A program made the translations under genes and the position numbers. A model generated the notes under the pieces. That model was given only the letters and a program-made list of their open reading frames with translations. It had not been told where the DNA came from and searched no databases. 64,000 nucleotides of DNA from Rhodopseudomonas palustris (GTDB taxonomy: Bacteria > Pseudomonadota > Alphaproteobacteria > Rhizobiales > Xanthobacteraceae). Shown one piece after another: positions 61,029 to 64,000 of the stretch. The stretch covers positions 186,001 to 250,000 of the forward strand of contig NZ_CP140155.1 of the NCBI RefSeq assembly GCF_034479375.1, read 5' to 3'. How positions within the stretch are numbered: position 1 is the stretch's first letter; each line of letters begins with the position of its first letter.

Positions 61029-61985
61029 TCAGGCCGTGGCCAGCTCCGCCGGCAAAACGAACTCGATGTTCTCCTCGCGGCCCGGCAGCACCGACACGGT
61101 GACCGGGACGATCCGGCGCAGCGCTTCGATCACGTCGTCGACCAGCACTTCCGGGGCGGACGCGCCGGCGGTGATGCCGACGGCCTTCTTGCCTGCGAGC
61201 CATTCGGGGTTGAGTTCGCTGCCGTCCGAGATCAGATAACTCGGAATTCCGGCTTCGGTGCCGATTTCCCGGAGCCGGTTGGAGTTGGAACTGTTGTTGG
61301 CGCCGACCACCAGGATCAGATCGACCAGCTTGCTCATGGCCCGCACCGCAGACTGTCTGTTCTGGGTCGCATAGCAGATATCGCGTGTATCCGGACCCTG
61401 GATATCCGAGAATCGTTTCGAAAGCGCAGCGATGATGTCCTTGGTGTCGTCGACGCTGAGCGTGGTCTGGGTGATGTAGGCGACCGGGGTGTCCGACGGC
61501 AGCGTCAGCGCTGCGACGTCGTCCAGATTCTGCACCAGCAGCACCGGGCCGGGCACCTGGCCCATGGTTCCCTCGACCTCGGGATGGCCGGCGTGTCCGA
61601 TCAGGATCAGGGTGCGGCCCTTGGCGGTGTAGCGCTTGCCCTGGTTGTGCACCTTGGTGACCAGCGGGCAGGTCGCATTCAGCACCGGCAGGCCGCGAGC
61701 GGCCGCCTCTTCCTCGATGCTGCGGGCGACGCCGTGCGCGCTGAACACGGTCACGGCCTTCGGCGGCACCTCGGAGAGCTCCTCCACGAAGATCGCGCCT
61801 TTCGCCTTCAGACTCTCCACCACATATTTGTTGTGCACGATTTCGTGCCGAACATAGACCGGCGGGCCGTACTTCTCGAGCGCGCGTTCGACGATCTCGA
61901 TCGCGCGGACGACGCCGGCACAAAAACCACGTGGCTGGGCAAGAAAGACTTCGAGAGGGCGAACGTCAGACAAAGGGCACCACAC
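61029..61985 (-). CDS. ispH: 4-hydroxy-3-methylbut-2-enyl diphosphate reductase
   Basis: A 318-residue IspH, the [4Fe-4S] enzyme making IPP and DMAPP in the last MEP-pathway step. Cluster cysteines are C22 (RGFCAGV), C106 (NATCPLV) and one in [11 protein letters not shown]. The conserved [10 protein letters not shown] and [14 protein letters not shown] blocks hold substrate histidines. The GTG at 61985 gives a few extra residues; a TTG at 61973 or a later start is possible. An ATG at 61989 in another frame, closer to the AGGAGA site, opens a seven-codon frame only. It is upstream of hpnH in the same direction, supplying isoprenoid precursors to the hopanoid pathway. Confidence 0.94.
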   Translation of the reverse strand: MWCPLSDVRPLEVFLAQPRGFCAGVVRAIEIVERALEKYGPPVYVRHEIVHNKYVVESLKAKGAIFVEELSEVPPKAVTVFSAHGVARSIEEEAAARGLPVLNATCPLVTKVHNQGKRYTAKGRTLILIGHAGHPEVEGTMGQVPGPVLLVQNLDDVAALTLPSDTPVAYITQTTLSVDDTKDIIAALSKRFSDIQGPDTRDICYATQNRQSAVRAMSKLVDLILVVGANNSSNSNRLREIGTEAGIPSYLISDGSELNPEWLAGKKAVGITAGASAPEVLVDDVIEALRRIVPVTVSVLPGREENIEFVLPAELATA

Positions 61986-62271
61986 TCATGATTGTTCCGT
62001 CTCCTGACGCATTATGGGCAATTCCCGTACCATGATCTAGCTGGTATGAGGACACCCGCAAGAGCAAGGGTCGCAGAGTTCCCATGGGCGGCGTGCAAAA
62101 CGCCCTTGGCAATCCAGCCCAGTGAGATTACTTCCGGCCACGACACCCCGCGGGCCTCTTGGGTTATTTCGCAGTCTTTGGTCGCTGGAAGGTAGAAACC
62201 AGTTCGATCGACTCGATACCCGGCGGAGCCGACGCATTCTAGGCAAGCCGATCGCAATAGAAAGAGCAAAT
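61986..62271. other. Divergent region between ispH and hpnN
   Basis: About 290 bases serving two divergent genes. The AGGAGA site for ispH lies near 62000-62005 (- strand). No clear sigma-70 or EcfG promoter is seen. No gene or repeat element is recognised. Confidence 0.5.
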
Positions 62272-64000
62272 GTGCTGAAAAGTGCCATCGTTTCCGTTGT
62301 GAAAGCCAGCACCCGTTTCGCGTCTTTTACTGTGCTGATCGGCGTATTTCTCGCGATCGCCAGCGGCTTCTATACTTACCAGAACTTCGGGATCAACACC
62401 GATATCAATCATTTGATCTCGTCCGACCTCGATTGGCGGAAGCGCGATATCGCTTTCGAGAAGGCGTTTGATCAGGAAAGATTGATCCTGGCGGTGGTCG
62501 AGGCCCCGACGCCCGAATTCGCGAACGCCGCGACAGCCGCGCTGACAGAAAAATTATCGAGCAATCACAAGAACTTCGACTCGGTCAAGCGGCTCGGTGG
62601 GGGCGAATTCTTCGACCGGAACGGACTGCTGTTCCTGCCGACCGAGGAGGTCGCCAAGGTGACGGGCCAGTTCCAGTCGGCGGTTCCGCTGATCGAGATC
62701 ATGGCCGGCGATCCCAGCATTCGGGGTCTCACTGCGGCCCTCGAAACCGGCCTGCTCGGCGTGAAACGGGGGCAGATCTCGCTCGATGGTGCTGCCGCAC
62801 CGTTCAATACGATCGGCCAGACCGTCGAGGACGTCCTCGCCAAGCGTGCGGCTTTCTTTTCCTGGCGCGGTCTCAGCAGCCCCGAGCCGCTGACCGACGG
62901 CGACAAGCGTGCCTTCATCGAAGTGAAGCCGATCCTCGACTTCACCGAACTCGAGCCAGGGCGCGCCGCGACTGACGCGATCCGCGCAGCGGCCGCCGAA
63001 CTCAACCTGGCGCAGCAGTTCGGCGCCAGGGTGCGGCTGACCGGCCCGGTGCCGATCGCCAACGAGGAATTCTCCACCGTCAAGGAAGGCGCCGTCGTCA
63101 ACGGCATCGGCACTGTCGTGGTGGTGCTGCTCATCCTGTGGCTGGCGCTGCACTCGTCGAAGATCATCTTCGCCGTCGCTGCCAATCTCTTCATCGGTCT
63201 GGCGATCACCACCGCGGTCGGATTGATGCTGGTCGACACGCTCAATCTGCTGTCGATCGCCTTCGCGGTCCTGTTCGTCGGCCTCGGCGTCGATTTCGGC
63301 ATTCAATTCAGCGTCCGCTATCGATCCGAGCGCCACAAGACCAACGACCTCGACAAGGCGCTGGCGCAGGCGGCGGAGTATTCTGCGGTGCCGCTGTCGC
63401 TGGCCGCGATGTCGACGACCGCCGGTTTCCTGTCGTTTCTGCCGACCTCCTACAAGGGAATCTCAGAGCTCGGCGAGATCGCCGGCGCCGGCATGGCGAT
63501 CGCTTTCATCTCCAGCATCACGGTGCTGCCGGCGCTGATCAAGCTGCTCAATCCGCCCGGCGAGAAGGAGCCGCTGGGCTATGCGTTTCTGGCGCCGGTC
63601 GATCGCTTCCTGGAGGTTCACCGCGTCGGCATCATCGCCGGCACGATCGGCGTCGCATTGGCCGGTCTGCCGCTGCTCTACTACATGCACTTCGACTTCA
63701 ACCCGATCAATCTGCGCAGCCCGAAGGTGGAGTCGATCGCGACCTTCCTCGACCTGCGCAAGGATCCGAACACCGGCGCCAATGCCATCAATGTGCTGGC
63801 CCCGTCGGAACAGGCCGCCAAGGACATCCAGGCCAAGCTGGCGAAGCTGCCCGAGGTGTCCCGAACGCTGTCGCTCGACACCTTCGTGCCCGACGACCAG
63901 CCGGCGAAGCTGAAGCTGATCGAGGCAGGCGCCAAGGTGCTGGAGCCGGCGCTGAATCCGGAACAGGTCGATGCTCCGCCGACCGATCAGGAGAACATCG
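62272..64000 (+). CDS. hpnN: Hopanoid transporter HpnN (MMPL/RND), truncated by window edge
   Basis: The first about 576 codons of an RND-family transporter that moves hopanoids from inner to outer membrane. One N-terminal helix (about residues 16-34) is followed by a periplasmic domain starting FGINTDINHLISSDLDWRKR, then a five-helix bundle (about 280-425, with GLGVDFGIQFSVRYRSERHK, the charged transmembrane Asp region) and the second periplasmic half. The GTG start precedes the family N-terminus VLKSAIVSVVKASTRFA; the overlapping ATG at 62270 runs into a stop after two codons. It lies divergent from ispH and hpnH. Confidence 0.9.
   Translation, partial: MLKSAIVSVVKASTRFASFTVLIGVFLAIASGFYTYQNFGINTDINHLISSDLDWRKRDIAFEKAFDQERLILAVVEAPTPEFANAATAALTEKLSSNHKNFDSVKRLGGGEFFDRNGLLFLPTEEVAKVTGQFQSAVPLIEIMAGDPSIRGLTAALETGLLGVKRGQISLDGAAAPFNTIGQTVEDVLAKRAAFFSWRGLSSPEPLTDGDKRAFIEVKPILDFTELEPGRAATDAIRAAAAELNLAQQFGARVRLTGPVPIANEEFSTVKEGAVVNGIGTVVVVLLILWLALHSSKIIFAVAANLFIGLAITTAVGLMLVDTLNLLSIAFAVLFVGLGVDFGIQFSVRYRSERHKTNDLDKALAQAAEYSAVPLSLAAMSTTAGFLSFLPTSYKGISELGEIAGAGMAIAFISSITVLPALIKLLNPPGEKEPLGYAFLAPVDRFLEVHRVGIIAGTIGVALAGLPLLYYMHFDFNPINLRSPKVESIATFLDLRKDPNTGANAINVLAPSEQAAKDIQAKLAKLPEVSRTLSLDTFVPDDQPAKLKLIEAGAKVLEPALNPEQVDAPPTDQENI

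Noticed and set aside
61983..61989. ATG at 61989 as the ispH start
   Set aside because: That frame meets a stop after seven codons; the ispH frame uses a GTG or TTG nearby.
1..64000. CRISPR arrays, tRNA or rRNA genes, insertion-sequence transposases
   Set aside because: None found by reading: no regularly spaced direct repeats, no tRNA cloverleaf or 3' CCA context, and no transposase signature in any credible reading frame.

Overview
The window is high-GC DNA from an alphaproteobacterium of the Rhodopseudomonas/Bradyrhizobium type, most likely Rhodopseudomonas palustris or a close relative. The main reason is a hopanoid locus that includes the C-2 methylase gene hpnP next to hpnC-hpnD-hpnE-shc-hpnG, hpnH, ispH and hpnN. 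Supporting reasons are the density of acyl-CoA and aromatic-acid catabolism genes and the palindromic intergenic repeats typical of these genomes. Species assignment is inference; no rRNA or tRNA gene was seen.

Region 1 (1-13.5 kb) is an acyl-CoA beta-oxidation cluster: thiolase, TetR regulator, SDR 3-hydroxyacyl-CoA dehydrogenase, a divergent crotonase, a feruloyl-CoA-synthase-like ligase, one small and two tandem large pimeloyl-type acyl-CoA dehydrogenases, and a nitroreductase. Almost every gap between these genes holds a palindromic repeat element. An AraC regulator divergent from a PPOX-fold flavoprotein and a second crotonase follow.

Region 2 (13.7-23.5 kb) is miscellaneous: a membrane-anchored cyclic-nucleotide-binding protein paired with a DUF6537-like protein, a DUF3307 membrane protein, a diguanylate cyclase, a phasin-like protein, a Cys-cluster protein, a PNPOx/LysR divergent pair, AlkB and an MFS transporter.

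Region 3 (23.7-34.8 kb) is a homoprotocatechuate (3,4-dihydroxyphenylacetate) meta-cleavage locus. hpaH-hpaF-hpaE-extradiol dioxygenase-FAH enzyme-TPP enzyme run leftward, and hpaR-Ldh-hpaI-UxaA run rightward, with a palindromic operator candidate between them.

Region 4 (35.2-42.0 kb) is a three-gene operon: transglutaminase/DUF2126, circularly permuted ATP-grasp/alpha-E, and a second transglutaminase. It looks like a peptide-ligase/peptidase system of unknown substrate. A secreted Cache protein and a chemoreceptor follow.

Region 5 (44.4-64 kb) holds ethanolamine ammonia-lyase genes eutB and eutC split by hpnP, which has its own EcfG-type promoter candidate; an MMPL/RND transporter; two small secreted proteins; and hpnC-D-E-shc-hpnG with overlapping starts and stops. 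After these come an S41 peptidase gene between hpnG and an inverted hpnH, then ispH, then hpnN running off the right edge. HpnC/D/E make squalene from farnesyl diphosphate, Shc cyclises it, HpnH adds adenosine, HpnG removes adenine, HpnP methylates C-2 and HpnN moves hopanoids. The 3' end of hpnG overlaps a decayed second copy of the hpnH 3' end, which marks a rearrangement.
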